This document shows, in pieces, positions 1-9,655 of a stretch of 64,000 bases of DNA (position 1 is the stretch's first letter; every line of letters begins with the position of its first letter). The notes under the pieces were generated by a model, which worked only from the letters and a program-made list of their open reading frames with translations, had not been told where the DNA came from and searched no databases. The position numbers and the translations under genes were made by a program. Location: positions 682,001 through 746,000 of the forward strand of contig JADCLP010000001.1 in NCBI GenBank assembly GCA_014983025.1. Reading direction: 5' to 3'. Origin of the DNA: Erythrobacteraceae bacterium E2-1 Yellow Sea. GTDB lineage: Bacteria; Pseudomonadota; Alphaproteobacteria; Sphingomonadales; Sphingomonadaceae.

Positions 1-28
1 CGATCGAGGTGCCCAAAGGCAGTGCGCC

Positions 29-52
29 GGTATATTACTCCGCAAATATACC
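29..52 (+). promoter_or_regulatory. Inverted repeat, probable operator before the defence pair
   Basis: GGTATAT and ATATACC form a perfect 7-bp inverted repeat separated by 10 nt, in a locally AT-rich stretch. It ends 13 nt before an ATG at 66 that has TAAGG just in front. Placement and symmetry suggest a repressor or activator site over the promoter of the next two genes. No regulator gene is visible next to it. The symmetry is seen directly; the role is inferred. Confidence 0.4.
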
Positions 53-65
53 ATACTTAAGGCAA

Positions 66-839
66 ATGACGTCTGCGCGACCGATGGCTCCAAACGAAGT
101 CGTCGAACACATAGTTGCCTGGCACAAAGCGAGTACTGAAAATCCGCGCCAAACTGCTGAGTCTCGCTTCCTTAGTGAACTCGCTGAGTTTCTAGTAGAT
201 GCGGATGTCACCGCGCGGGAAGCGCGGATCAGAACCCTCAAGCCGTGGTCGGACTTATTACGCTCTTCCGCAGGGTACTTGGCGAGAAGAGCGCGAGAGC
301 TGGCCGCCGGTGCGCCAAACGAGTTGATTGAAACGGCTGAACCTTTGGAGGAAATCGCTGATGCCTTCGACATTGTCGCGCACGAAAGAACAGCCCTAAA
401 TCGATCACGTGCTCCCTTGATCGGAGCAATCGACACTGTTCTTGAAACAATCGACAAAATCCGTCCGCGTTGGCTACCTCATGAAGTTTTCGGCGAGGAA
501 ACTGAGGTCAACCAGCGTGAGCAAATCGAAAAAATCTCACGTCAACTTGCGGGACTTGTCGGCAGGGCAACTGAGCGTGAGCGATTCTTACGCACCCAAG
601 AAATCTTGGACGAAGCAGCCGGATATGGTGATACGCTTGCACGGGTCGCATCAGCAGGTGTCGCGCTCGGTGGAACCGAGCGTGTAGAAAAGTTGCGGAG
701 CATAGCGGAATCCATCCGTGAGCTCGAAACCCGCCGTTTGCCCATGGACGGTGGAGCTTCGATTGACCGAATGATCAACGACCTTGGGCAGGAAAGCGAA
801 AACCTCAAGAACTGGATAGAAGAATTTGGACTTCCTTGA
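66..839 (+). CDS. Hypothetical helical protein, first gene of a nuclease-NTPase pair
   Basis: A 257-residue protein starting at ATG 66. The frame stays open upstream to the window edge, with a GTG at 9, but the stretch before 66 is AT-rich and holds an inverted repeat, so I prefer 66. The protein is rich in Ala, Glu, Arg and Leu, looks almost wholly alpha-helical, and has no signal peptide, membrane segment or recognisable catalytic motif. Its last 14 bases overlap the start of the large nuclease-NTPase gene, so the two are probably translated together and may form a sensor or partner plus effector. I do not recognise the family. A longer protein starting outside the window cannot be excluded. 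Confidence 0.6.
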   Translation: MTSARPMAPNEVVEHIVAWHKASTENPRQTAESRFLSELAEFLVDADVTAREARIRTLKPWSDLLRSSAGYLARRARELAAGAPNELIETAEPLEEIADAFDIVAHERTALNRSRAPLIGAIDTVLETIDKIRPRWLPHEVFGEETEVNQREQIEKISRQLAGLVGRATERERFLRTQEILDEAAGYGDTLARVASAGVALGGTERVEKLRSIAESIRELETRRLPMDGGASIDRMINDLGQESENLKNWIEEFGLP

Positions 840-3800
840 CCTACAAATTCCTCCTCCATCCTCTTGGACGAAGTTTGAAGATCTATGCCGTGCATTGTTC
901 GCTGCAATCTGGGATGACAACGGGACTCAAAGGAATGGACGGACTGGCCAAGCGCAGCATGGCGTAGATGTCTTCGGGCACCCAGAGGGATTGGCCGGTG
1001 CGCTTCATGGTGTTCAGTGCAAAGGAAAGGACGGCCGGTATCGGTCAGTTGCGACAACAGCCGAATTCGATGACGAATTGGCAAAGGCTGAAAAATTCAG
1101 CCCGCAACTTGCGCGATGGTATTTCGTAACGACTGCGCCAAATGACGCGGCGCTTCAGAAGCATGCCAGAGAAGTTTCACAGCTTCGCAATAAGCGCGGA
1201 CAATTTCGAGTGGACGTGCTCGGTTGGGAAAGCGTGCAAGCTCTTCTAGCGCAACATCCAGAAGTTATCGAAGAATTCTACCCCGAACTCGGAACGCGCA
1301 TTCCAGAAATCCTTCGACGGCTGGAATCGCTTCCCGCGGAGATAGGGGAGGCAATCCGAGGGATGTCTGCAGAGCCGCCTTGTATTTCTCGATGGCAATC
1401 AGTCGATTTCAATTCCGAACGCGACCTGGGGCCGGCTCTGATGGGACGGCCGTTGGGCGCAGCTGACGTCAAGGCATGTCCCGAGATACCAGAAGCCAAT
1501 CTTGCGCTCGAAGAGATCGAGCGAGCTTTTTCAGCTCGACTGGTCGGCATCCCAGGCGCTGGCAAATCGGTGTGTGCGCTCCAGACCGCTAGGCGAATGT
1601 ACGACAAAGGCTGGCGGGTCGTTCGTTGCTTAGGGACGATCGGTAAAGATCTGTGTCTTACTACCGACGACATCCCAACTCTGCATGTCGTCGACGACGC
1701 TCATCTGCTTTCCGACGAAACCATCCAGTTGGCCGAGCAAGCAACCACATCGACCAAATGGCTGCTGTCAACGCATACCCTTGCCGACGATACTCATCAC
1801 TCGGCAGGTGCCATACCCATCGATACCAAACGCGCCGTTGCTCATATTGCTGGCGAGTTGCGCCGAAACCGCGACGAGACACTTCGCGTTGTTATGCGCG
1901 TGGACGATCGGGTAGGAGACGATATCGGCGATGAAAGCATCGATCATCGCCTCAGCGCTGCCGAAGAGGCAGACTTTCCATGGCAGTTCTGCTTTATTCT
2001 TGGTGGAGGTTGGCGTCGCGCAAAGTTGGCGGCTCAAAAGGCACATTCCTCTGGGAACGATCTCGTTCTTGCGGCGGCCGCTATAAGACAGATCGCGTCA
2101 CGAGACGCACAATGCCAAATATCGCAATTGGAATATCTGATCTCTTCGGCCAGCGAGGATACAGATGGGCTTGACGCACAAGTCGCTCGACTTGTGCGCG
2201 AACGCAGCCTCATTTCTACCGGCGACCTTCGATGCCCACATCAGCGTTTCGCCACCGTTATACTTGGCCGCATATTAGAAGCCCAAAGTGAGAGTGGCAG
2301 GCAGGCGATCGGCAGAATGCTTCGAGCAGTACTTGGAGATCCGGAAATGCCGCTGCTGGGTCTATTTCTCCTGCTCCGCGAACTTAGTAGCGCGGGCCGT
2401 GGGCGCAGATGGACAAGGCTAGTGAAAGCGAACTGGCTGGAGCCACTTTTCGAGAGATGTCGGTCTGCTCAAAGCGGTCCCGAAGTGAGCGGTGCGGCCC
2501 ATTTGCTCAACGAGTTTGAGACTTATGCGAATGACTGGCTGCAAGATGTCATTTGCGACTTCAAGTCTGTAATCGCAAACTGGATTGCCGACCCGCCAGA
2601 GCGAACAGGTTACGCAATCGGCCATCTACTCAACGTCATTAACCAGAGGAACGAGGAAGCCGGTCGGGAGATTCTGAACATCGCGGGCGCGGAGCAAGTC
2701 GCACGCGCCATGAATGCAGCCGATCCAGTGCGCGCCGGAGAAATTGCGAACATGTTGTCGCTCGCCTGGGCCGGACAGGATGAAATCTGGCGCAATACCT
2801 ATCTTCGCACGATCGACCGTAATGCGTGCCAGGTGCTCGTATCCAATTGGCCTGATGACTCCCACCTTTGGAGTGCTGCGGATTATTGTCGGCACTTTGT
2901 GAGCATGGATGAAGAATTCGGTCTGGACCTAATCGAAGGATTGTTGCCTGCGATTGAGGGGCGTTTGCGCGCAGACCCGGCAAAGGCTTTCCACGAACTT
3001 GATGAGATTGTCTGGCACTCTCTAAGGCTCTTCGATCCGCTCGGGCTCTATAAGGGCAAGAATGCGCCGAACAAACGCATGCGATTGCTGGGCCGCAAGC
3101 TCTGCGCAATCTGGAATCCCGAAGACTTGGCAGAAAAGCTATCCACTGCCAGCAAAAGAGATTTTCAATCTGTCACCCGGTTGTTGCACTTCTTGCGCAA
3201 CGTGTCGAAGTCGCGATTTGAGGCAACGGTTGCATTCCTCGATTGGGATTTGATCGACGCGACGATTGGCGATGATTGGCGAACTGGCAAAGGTGAATGG
3301 GTGAGGCTGCTTGGACAGGTCTACTCGACTGATGCAGGACGGAAAGCCGCAGCCAATCTGGTTGAGAGAAACCTCGGAACGATTGTTTCGATGCCGACCA
3401 CCTTGGCTCTAATCGCGCCTGAGCAGGCATTTCGGCACGTTGAATCCGGTGGCGAGATCGCATTGAGCTACTTTGACAATTTCGATTGGAGGCTTGCCCC
3501 CGGCGTATTGGCGAAGTTCGCGGATCATCGCTCGGATCTGGTCGACGCTCTTCTCAAGCCACACGAAGAGAAATGCGGTGATGTCATCACAAGGGAAAGT
3601 CCGAGCTTCTACAAAGATGCCCTGCTGTTCCTCAGAATTCATTGGCAAATAGCCAACAATAGCTTTCAGCGAATGCTCGACTCCATCGATCCGGATAAAG
3701 CTAAATTGAGCTGGGCTAACGCAATGCGGGGCAAGAAAGCAGAACGCGATGTCGGAGCATATCTGATTGAGCGAACGCTCGACCGATCAGATGCCATAGG

Positions 3801-3882
3801 CCGAATCGCTCGCGAGTTGCGCGCACAGTTTCCAGTTAGCTCAATTGCACATGCGTCGCACCTCGAACGGTTCGACGAATGA
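826..3882 (+). CDS. Mrr-like nuclease fused to a P-loop NTPase, candidate antiphage effector
   Basis: A 1018-residue protein. Residues 15-130 resemble a restriction-endonuclease-like (Mrr_cat type) fold: Asp48 in GVDVFG and Gln64-Cys-Lys66 in GVQCKGK fit the D...QxK catalytic core. Residues 241-249 (GIPGAGKSV) are a Walker A motif, and VVDDAH around 288-293 is the Walker B. The remaining 600 or so residues look like helical repeats without obvious motifs. Nuclease, NTPase and long helical C-terminus is the layout of STAND-type defence proteins such as Avs relatives, but I cannot assign a known type. The start is TTG 826, inside the previous gene. The next Met is near residue 180 and would remove the nuclease. 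The location in an integrative element beside conjugation genes fits a defence role. Confidence 0.7.
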   Translation: MDFLDLQIPPPSSWTKFEDLCRALFAAIWDDNGTQRNGRTGQAQHGVDVFGHPEGLAGALHGVQCKGKDGRYRSVATTAEFDDELAKAEKFSPQLARWYFVTTAPNDAALQKHAREVSQLRNKRGQFRVDVLGWESVQALLAQHPEVIEEFYPELGTRIPEILRRLESLPAEIGEAIRGMSAEPPCISRWQSVDFNSERDLGPALMGRPLGAADVKACPEIPEANLALEEIERAFSARLVGIPGAGKSVCALQTARRMYDKGWRVVRCLGTIGKDLCLTTDDIPTLHVVDDAHLLSDETIQLAEQATTSTKWLLSTHTLADDTHHSAGAIPIDTKRAVAHIAGELRRNRDETLRVVMRVDDRVGDDIGDESIDHRLSAAEEADFPWQFCFILGGGWRRAKLAAQKAHSSGNDLVLAAAAIRQIASRDAQCQISQLEYLISSASEDTDGLDAQVARLVRERSLISTGDLRCPHQRFATVILGRILEAQSESGRQAIGRMLRAVLGDPEMPLLGLFLLLRELSSAGRGRRWTRLVKANWLEPLFERCRSAQSGPEVSGAAHLLNEFETYANDWLQDVICDFKSVIANWIADPPERTGYAIGHLLNVINQRNEEAGREILNIAGAEQVARAMNAADPVRAGEIANMLSLAWAGQDEIWRNTYLRTIDRNACQVLVSNWPDDSHLWSAADYCRHFVSMDEEFGLDLIEGLLPAIEGRLRADPAKAFHELDEIVWHSLRLFDPLGLYKGKNAPNKRMRLLGRKLCAIWNPEDLAEKLSTASKRDFQSVTRLLHFLRNVSKSRFEATVAFLDWDLIDATIGDDWRTGKGEWVRLLGQVYSTDAGRKAAANLVERNLGTIVSMPTTLALIAPEQAFRHVESGGEIALSYFDNFDWRLAPGVLAKFADHRSDLVDALLKPHEEKCGDVITRESPSFYKDALLFLRIHWQIANNSFQRMLDSIDPDKAKLSWANAMRGKKAERDVGAYLIERTLDRSDAIGRIARELRAQFPVSSIAHASHLERFDE

Positions 3883-4055
3883 GCACTGCATTTCAGTCAG
3901 CAATTGAGATATGAGGTTTTCGGGTTGGAGATCGCGTCCAGCGGATAAATCGCATTGCCCTCCGTTTTCCGCCAGCTGATCTCCCCCACCGATGTCTGCT
4001 TTTCGGCAAGGACAATTTTATATCCTATGTCCGACATTGAGGCGCAAACCCGACG

Positions 4056-6965
4056 TTAAATCCCAATATCGAGGGTCTTGCTCTTCGTTCGAGTAAGTTC
4101 CTTCTCGACTTTCTGCTGGTCAGGCTTGGGCTGGTCAATGGAATTCCCCTTAGCCGCAGCAGCTCGCAGCCTCTCGGTCACTTCAAGGGCCGAGGCCTTC
4201 TCACCCCTGTTTCGAGCCACTGCTGCGCCGAGCTTTCGCGTATGGTCCATTACGAGAGTGAGGTGATCGCGAAGCCTGGTCACCGTTACGAGGAACGTCT
4301 TCTGGTTCGAGAGATTGCGCTCGCGGCTGTCCATCACCGCGATCCCGCGGTCGGATGTTAGACCCTGCGCCATATGAGCGTTGAGAGCATAGGCGAGATC
4401 GATCCGTTTTAGCATCGGATCGGCTTTAGCCAGCGTAATTTGCTCGCCGCTTGAGGTTTCGACGGTGACCTTTCCTCGGTTGATCGCCACCACCCTAGCC
4501 TGGTCGGCATTGAAAAGGCCACGCTTGTGATCGTTGCGCGTCCAGCGGATTTTGTCTCCCTCATGGACCTCGAGCTTCCTCTCTTCGAACAGGGAGAGGT
4601 TGTCGTTCGTTTGGCCCGCCTTGAGCCGTGAAGGATCAATGCTGAAACGCCTGCCGCGCTTGTTTACCACGGTCACATGCTTAGTACCGCCACGGCCATC
4701 CAATATCCGATATTCTCCCGGCATTAGGCCGAGCGTCTTTTCTCGCCGCGAGACCTCCAGAACGCGGCCTGCTTGATAGGAGGCCCGATATCGCAGTTCT
4801 TCGCGCGTGGTGTTCACGCGGTCGAGAACGCGTAGCGCCATCTTGCCTGGTCCGATTTCGCGATTGGCGAGGAGGCCGGTCTGGACGGCCTCGTTGACGG
4901 CTGAGCGGATTTTCCGTCCTGATGCATAGATCGCTGTCCGATCACGCTCGGACTCAGGCAGAGAAAGCCACTGTTCGGCAACTACAATGGCGCCATCACC
5001 ATTTGCCTCGATCGTGTGATCTTTCAGCTGCGCCAGTGCTTTTGAGACATCGCCCTTTTGGGCGGCAGCCTGAGCTTCGCGGACGACTGGATTTCGGGCG
5101 CGTAGATTGGTGTTCATGTCTGCCCTAGCAATCCCCGCCTTCTGGAGCAGGGCAAAAGGTTTACCGGCATCCACCGCGCCCAACTGCTTGCGATCACCCA
5201 TCAGGACGAGCCTATGCACACCAGCCAAGTTTGCCAGTCGGACCAGCTTTTCCTTGTCTTCGTTGGAGACCATCGAAGCCTCGTCGAGCACCAGAACACT
5301 ATCCTTGAGAGCCGATTGCGCTTCGGAGCGGTGCACGAGGTTTGCGGGCTCATCGAGTAGCTTCTTCCAGCCGCCGAGGAAGCGCGCCAGCGTTTGCGAG
5401 CCGATACCGGTGTCGCGCTCGAGCATCTGGACCAGAGTGTTCTGGATCGCGAGCCCGACGACCTGCCGACCCTCCTCGCGCAGGACTTGTGCAACAGGGG
5501 CCAAAACGCTGCTCTTGCCCGCTCCGGCAATGCCCTGGATTGCGACAGTTCGGTCCTGTGAAGTCAGGATCAGTCGGGCAGCCGACAGCTGGCCGTCATT
5601 GAGACGAAATCCGTGACCAATCTCGGCCGATGCCTGTACCCGATCCTCTGCCTGTTTCGGTGAGAGGGCGACTTCAACTTCCCCTTTTCCAGCCTCGACC
5701 TCGGCAATGATGCGCTGCTCGGTTTCAATGGCATCGCGGGATGCAAGCCAACCTTTGTGATTGCCCTTCCCGGCAACAAGGTGGCCTGTGCGCACGAGCG
5801 CGCGGGTGCGCTTTTCGACATCTGCAATGGTGGTCGGCAATCCGAAATCCAGCGCCGTCTTGTAGAGCGCTTCGCGTTCGAACGCCGCTTCGCGCTGCGA
5901 CAGATGGCGCACGGCCGAAGCGACCGCCTGCGCGGCGGCGATGGTCTGCTTGTCCTGCCTAAGCACCGAAACCGGAACAAGCGGGTCTGCGGGGGGACTG
6001 CGCACGTGCGCTGCAAATTGCCTGAGAAGCGCACGGCCACGTTCGACCAGGGAGGTAAAGGCGCTTCCCGGCATACCGGCTTGCGTAGCGCGTCCCTGCG
6101 CGCGCTCGATGATTGGAGAGAGGTCAAGTCCGATCGACCTTGCGGTCTCATCCCAGACTTTGCCGAGCGTGTCCCGGTCCTCGATTACCTTCTTGGCAGC
6201 GCGCGTATCGAGCGCGGCGATCCGGCCTGCTTCAAGCCCCAGACCGCGCCGCGCTTCGAGCACCTCCTTTCGTCTCGAAGAGAACGCCATGACTTGGTCG
6301 CGGGAGACCCCTTGCGCTTCGAAATTACCGTGCTTGAGCGTCGGCCCCGGTTCGTAACCAAGCTTCTCGACCGCCACCCGAAAGCGCGCCATCGCGATCG
6401 AATTGAGGGTAGTGTTGAGCTGCCAAAGCCGATCGTTCTTAAGGGTTCGCCACTTGCCATCCTTGCCCTGCGTCACATTGGCGATGACCGCGTGAAAGTG
6501 GAGGTTGGGCTCCTGGTTGCGGTTGGTGTCGTGCTGGAACAAGCCGATCGCTAGGTTGCTAGTCGGTTGGGTAAGAACATTGCCATCCTTCACAATGCGG
6601 GTTTCGGAGGCGTTCTTCTCGGCCCATTGCAACGCTTCGACGACAGCCTCGCGGTAGGCAGTGATAATCCGTTCGTCCTTGCCGACAAGCGCGAGCAGCG
6701 ACCAGCTCTTGGGCACGGAGAAAGTAAGATCGGTGCCCGGTCGATGCGCTTGTCCGGAATTGCCAACGCTCGTTCCATCGGGCAGCTCACCTCGCAATAG
6801 AGCGTCGAAGGCCTTGGCATCGACCCTCCCTTCCAGCCCAAGCCTCTTGGCGCCCTCACCGAGCCATTGCCCCGAACGGTCGGCATCCGCCTTGGCGTAG
6901 TAATTGTCGGACGCGAAGTAATTGGCCGCCGCTGAGGAGGAGCGGACATTGGCAACAGAAAGCAT
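4056..6965 (-). CDS. traA: MobF-family conjugative relaxase/helicase (TrwC/TraI type)
   Basis: A 969-residue relaxase that would nick oriT and unwind the transferred strand. The N-terminal TrwC relaxase domain has Tyr16 and Tyr22-Tyr23 as candidate nucleophiles and the metal-binding HFH at 156-158 (the HUH motif). The RecD-like helicase domain has Walker A GIAGAGKSS at 478-486 and Walker B LDEAS near 560-564. AAGG lies 7 nt before the ATG. It follows the coupling protein gene on the same strand after a 46-bp gap, so both are probably co-transcribed. Its length is close to the usual 950-1100 residues and no key residue is missing. It is a different MOB family from the relaxase at 42901. Confidence 0.93.
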   Translation of the reverse strand: MLSVANVRSSSAAANYFASDNYYAKADADRSGQWLGEGAKRLGLEGRVDAKAFDALLRGELPDGTSVGNSGQAHRPGTDLTFSVPKSWSLLALVGKDERIITAYREAVVEALQWAEKNASETRIVKDGNVLTQPTSNLAIGLFQHDTNRNQEPNLHFHAVIANVTQGKDGKWRTLKNDRLWQLNTTLNSIAMARFRVAVEKLGYEPGPTLKHGNFEAQGVSRDQVMAFSSRRKEVLEARRGLGLEAGRIAALDTRAAKKVIEDRDTLGKVWDETARSIGLDLSPIIERAQGRATQAGMPGSAFTSLVERGRALLRQFAAHVRSPPADPLVPVSVLRQDKQTIAAAQAVASAVRHLSQREAAFEREALYKTALDFGLPTTIADVEKRTRALVRTGHLVAGKGNHKGWLASRDAIETEQRIIAEVEAGKGEVEVALSPKQAEDRVQASAEIGHGFRLNDGQLSAARLILTSQDRTVAIQGIAGAGKSSVLAPVAQVLREEGRQVVGLAIQNTLVQMLERDTGIGSQTLARFLGGWKKLLDEPANLVHRSEAQSALKDSVLVLDEASMVSNEDKEKLVRLANLAGVHRLVLMGDRKQLGAVDAGKPFALLQKAGIARADMNTNLRARNPVVREAQAAAQKGDVSKALAQLKDHTIEANGDGAIVVAEQWLSLPESERDRTAIYASGRKIRSAVNEAVQTGLLANREIGPGKMALRVLDRVNTTREELRYRASYQAGRVLEVSRREKTLGLMPGEYRILDGRGGTKHVTVVNKRGRRFSIDPSRLKAGQTNDNLSLFEERKLEVHEGDKIRWTRNDHKRGLFNADQARVVAINRGKVTVETSSGEQITLAKADPMLKRIDLAYALNAHMAQGLTSDRGIAVMDSRERNLSNQKTFLVTVTRLRDHLTLVMDHTRKLGAAVARNRGEKASALEVTERLRAAAAKGNSIDQPKPDQQKVEKELTRTKSKTLDIGI

Positions 6966-7011
6966 AGGTCAGCCTTCGCTCAAGACCCCTCGCTATCCCC
7001 GGTGCGAGCGA

Positions 7012-9336
7012 TCAAATCTCCGCGTCGACGTCACCCAAATCGTGATCGTATTTGTCATGGGCCGCTCCGCCGAGAAGCGAACGCTGCTGTTCTTCCTGAA
7101 GCTTTCGGTCGACCTTTCCACGCTGATCATCGTCGCGCTGCCAAGCATCAGGATCGGGTAGATCGCTTCGCGGTGATCCTTCGCGTTCTTTTGCAACGTC
7201 CTGCGCCGTGTCGTCCCCGCCTGGCTTTTCATGAATCGGAAGCTCGCCTTGGCGTCGATCCTCCGGCGGGCGGTGCCCGACCTTTGGTTGGGTCTCATCG
7301 ACCGCATTCGTGCGAGCCTGTTCTGCCTGCCTGGTCGAAGGCTTCTCTGTCTGATCCCGAACCTTCGGCTCGCTCTTCGAGTTGATATTGGCTGAGCGCG
7401 AGGGATGTCGTTTCGGTTCCTTCCTGTCCTTCATCTTGCGCGGATCACCCTCGTCGCTGTTGCTGGAAGCGCCGTCATCCGCACTCCCATCTATCGTCTC
7501 GGCGGTAGCATTCGCCGGACCACCTGTCGGTGTTGTGGTGGCAGCGCGCGCAATGAACCCTTCGGCTCGCCGAGGCCAATCGCGCGGGGACAAGGTGACA
7601 GGCGCTGCCGGAAAACCGTCGGGAAATTTGATAAAGCCTTCTAGGCTCCTGAGGCCCATGAATTCATCGGGCAGAAGCAACGGCACAACCTGCCGACGAG
7701 GTGTCAGGCTGACCGCATCGCGGGCGTTGTTGTAGCCATAGCTGTAGCCCTCCTCCATCTCGCGCACTTCCCGGTGGCCGATAATGTCCGAGCACCATGT
7801 GGCGGTCTCACGATCGGCAGTAGCCAGGATCAACTTGGTCCTTGCAAGCGAAGACAGAGTCATCGCCATGTTCTCGCCGTAGACCTCCTTGAGCTTGGCA
7901 AAAGTGTGGACGCCTGTGACGATCGCGCCCCCGAAGTTGCGCGCGGTTTGCAGACCCTTTTCAAGCGAGGGCAGGCGATGGAGCGCGCCCAGTTCGTCGA
8001 TCAGGAACCACAGCTTGAGTTCACGCGTCCGCCGTCCAGTCATGAGCGTGTTTATCGCTGTGTCGAGCCACAGCGTGAGCAACTGCGAGAGAACTGTCAT
8101 GTCGACATAGCGCGCTGACAGGAACAGCAGCGATCCTTCCTCGCACTCGCCTGCGACCCACTGGCGGACCGAGAACGGCTCTCCTTTGTCGGGAAGCATC
8201 TGCATCGCCTTGGCGTTGACGTTGAACACCGCACGCACCGATTCCGCCATTCTGGCAGCGCTGGGCGTGCTGATCGGACCGGCCATCGTGTCTTCAACAA
8301 GGCGATGAAGATCGGAGAGATCGGCATTCATCAACTCGTTAGCGAGCGCGGCATTGGTCCCGCGTCCTGCCTCTTTCAACTTGATGCATGTCTCAACGAA
8401 CAAGGTGCGCGCGGCGAGCACCCAGAACTGTTCAGAGCCTCCGCCATCATGAGGCACAAGCGACTCCGCCGCTGCATGGAATTCAGCACGCGAAGTGCAA
8501 TCGTCGAATACGCTCCACGCAGGACAACGCTGATCGAGAGGGTTGAGGATGATGTCGCGCTCGGGCTCATAGAAGGTCTCGACAAAAGCGCCGGTGAGGT
8601 CGAAAATTACCGCGCGCTCTCCCCTCTTCCTGATCTCTGAAACGAGTTCCGTGAGGGCGACCGTCTTGCCTGTACCGGTGGTGCCAACGAGCATGGTGTG
8701 GCTTTGTTCGCGGCGCCAAGGCCAGCTTACACCAGCAACATGAGCGGGCGAATAGAGGCCCGCCGATTGCAAAGCACTTGCTCCGGCAAACCGCCATTTC
8801 CAGCCGAGAGAATTGCCATATTCGCGGGCGCGTTCGACCCGGTTGTGCTGCCCGATTTCCTTTTCGAGTTCGGGCAGCGTCGAGAGCGACGCGCCGCGGA
8901 CATGCTTCCTTTGTTTGGATCGTTCCCCGAAATGTTCAGCCACCCACCAGAAGAGGATAAACAGCGGCGCAAGAACAAGGGCTGAGGTGACAAGCGCGTC
9001 CTTCACCGATTCCTGAAAAAGGGCCATAGCCTCCCGCATTGGTGGGTACTCGGTGATCACCGAAATGGGGAAAGCGACCATGCTTCCATCGGCCAGTTGC
9101 AGGTTCACAAGCTTCTCAGGGTCGAACTCCATGAAGCCGTATCCCGAGGCATAGATGTGCATCCAGAGTAGGTAGGTCTGATGGTCACTCAGCCTTCCTG
9201 TCACCTCCCAGTAGATGAGACCCAGAACGACGAGCAATGTGACAATCAATGGTCCTTTCAGGCCTGCTGCAAACATGAAACCGAAGTGCCCGAGAAGCTG
9301 GCTTCCGCGGGTAAAATTGACCAGATTATGCTTCAT
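7012..9336 (-). CDS. traD: Type IV coupling protein TraD/VirD4 family
   Basis: A 774-residue ATPase that brings the relaxase-DNA complex to the secretion channel. Two N-terminal membrane segments (about 26-44 and 115-133) precede a soluble ATPase with Walker A VGTTGTGKT at 217-225 and a hydrophobic Walker B-like stretch ending in FLIDELG. The last 170 residues are charged and low in complexity, as in many TraD tails. I place the start at 9336 because GGAGG lies 5 nt upstream; a longer start at 9381 would overlap the preceding gene more deeply. It overlaps the small mobilisation gene by 11 bp and is followed by the relaxase gene. Confidence 0.92.
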   Translation of the reverse strand: MKHNLVNFTRGSQLLGHFGFMFAAGLKGPLIVTLLVVLGLIYWEVTGRLSDHQTYLLWMHIYASGYGFMEFDPEKLVNLQLADGSMVAFPISVITEYPPMREAMALFQESVKDALVTSALVLAPLFILFWWVAEHFGERSKQRKHVRGASLSTLPELEKEIGQHNRVERAREYGNSLGWKWRFAGASALQSAGLYSPAHVAGVSWPWRREQSHTMLVGTTGTGKTVALTELVSEIRKRGERAVIFDLTGAFVETFYEPERDIILNPLDQRCPAWSVFDDCTSRAEFHAAAESLVPHDGGGSEQFWVLAARTLFVETCIKLKEAGRGTNAALANELMNADLSDLHRLVEDTMAGPISTPSAARMAESVRAVFNVNAKAMQMLPDKGEPFSVRQWVAGECEEGSLLFLSARYVDMTVLSQLLTLWLDTAINTLMTGRRTRELKLWFLIDELGALHRLPSLEKGLQTARNFGGAIVTGVHTFAKLKEVYGENMAMTLSSLARTKLILATADRETATWCSDIIGHREVREMEEGYSYGYNNARDAVSLTPRRQVVPLLLPDEFMGLRSLEGFIKFPDGFPAAPVTLSPRDWPRRAEGFIARAATTTPTGGPANATAETIDGSADDGASSNSDEGDPRKMKDRKEPKRHPSRSANINSKSEPKVRDQTEKPSTRQAEQARTNAVDETQPKVGHRPPEDRRQGELPIHEKPGGDDTAQDVAKEREGSPRSDLPDPDAWQRDDDQRGKVDRKLQEEQQRSLLGGAAHDKYDHDLGDVDAEI

Positions 9337-9655
9337 CGCTGCCTCCAGCAGGACGAGGAGCAACGAGCCCGAGACGTTCAAGCCTGCGCTGGTACGCGGC
9401 GACGGTTCGATCGCGAAGATCGGTTTCAGGATGGTGCGTAAGCAGGGCGTCGAGTGCGACCGTTATGAAGATATTCTGGCGCACCGGATCAGTCGCGGGT
9501 GTCCGCAAATCCGCCTCGGTGGCGCGGTTCCAGGCATCGAAGATACAGTCTCCGATGACTATGCTTGAACTGACATTGCGCTCGCGCGCCTGGTCCCTGA
9601 TCCAGTCAGCGATCAGGGGTGTGACATAAGCCACAAATCGTTTGTCTCTAGGCAT
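9326..9655 (-). CDS. Small mobilisation accessory protein, probable oriT-binding
   Basis: A 109-residue basic protein just upstream of traD and overlapping it. The N-terminal part (MPRDKRFVAYVTPLIADWI) has the strand-then-helix look of ribbon-helix-helix auxiliary proteins that sit at this position in MobF modules (TraM/TrwA-like). I infer that it binds oriT or the operon promoter, but I do not recognise the exact family. The start is chosen at 9655 because AAGGAG lies 9 nt upstream; a start 24 nt earlier would put that site inside the gene. Confidence 0.65.
   Translation of the reverse strand: MPRDKRFVAYVTPLIADWIRDQARERNVSSSIVIGDCIFDAWNRATEADLRTPATDPVRQNIFITVALDALLTHHPETDLRDRTVAAYQRRLERLGLVAPRPAGGSDEA

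Noticed and set aside
3883-4055. Possible transposase remnant between the nuclease-NTPase gene and the relaxase
   Set aside because: The 173-bp gap has no terminal repeats and no translation that resembles a transposase.
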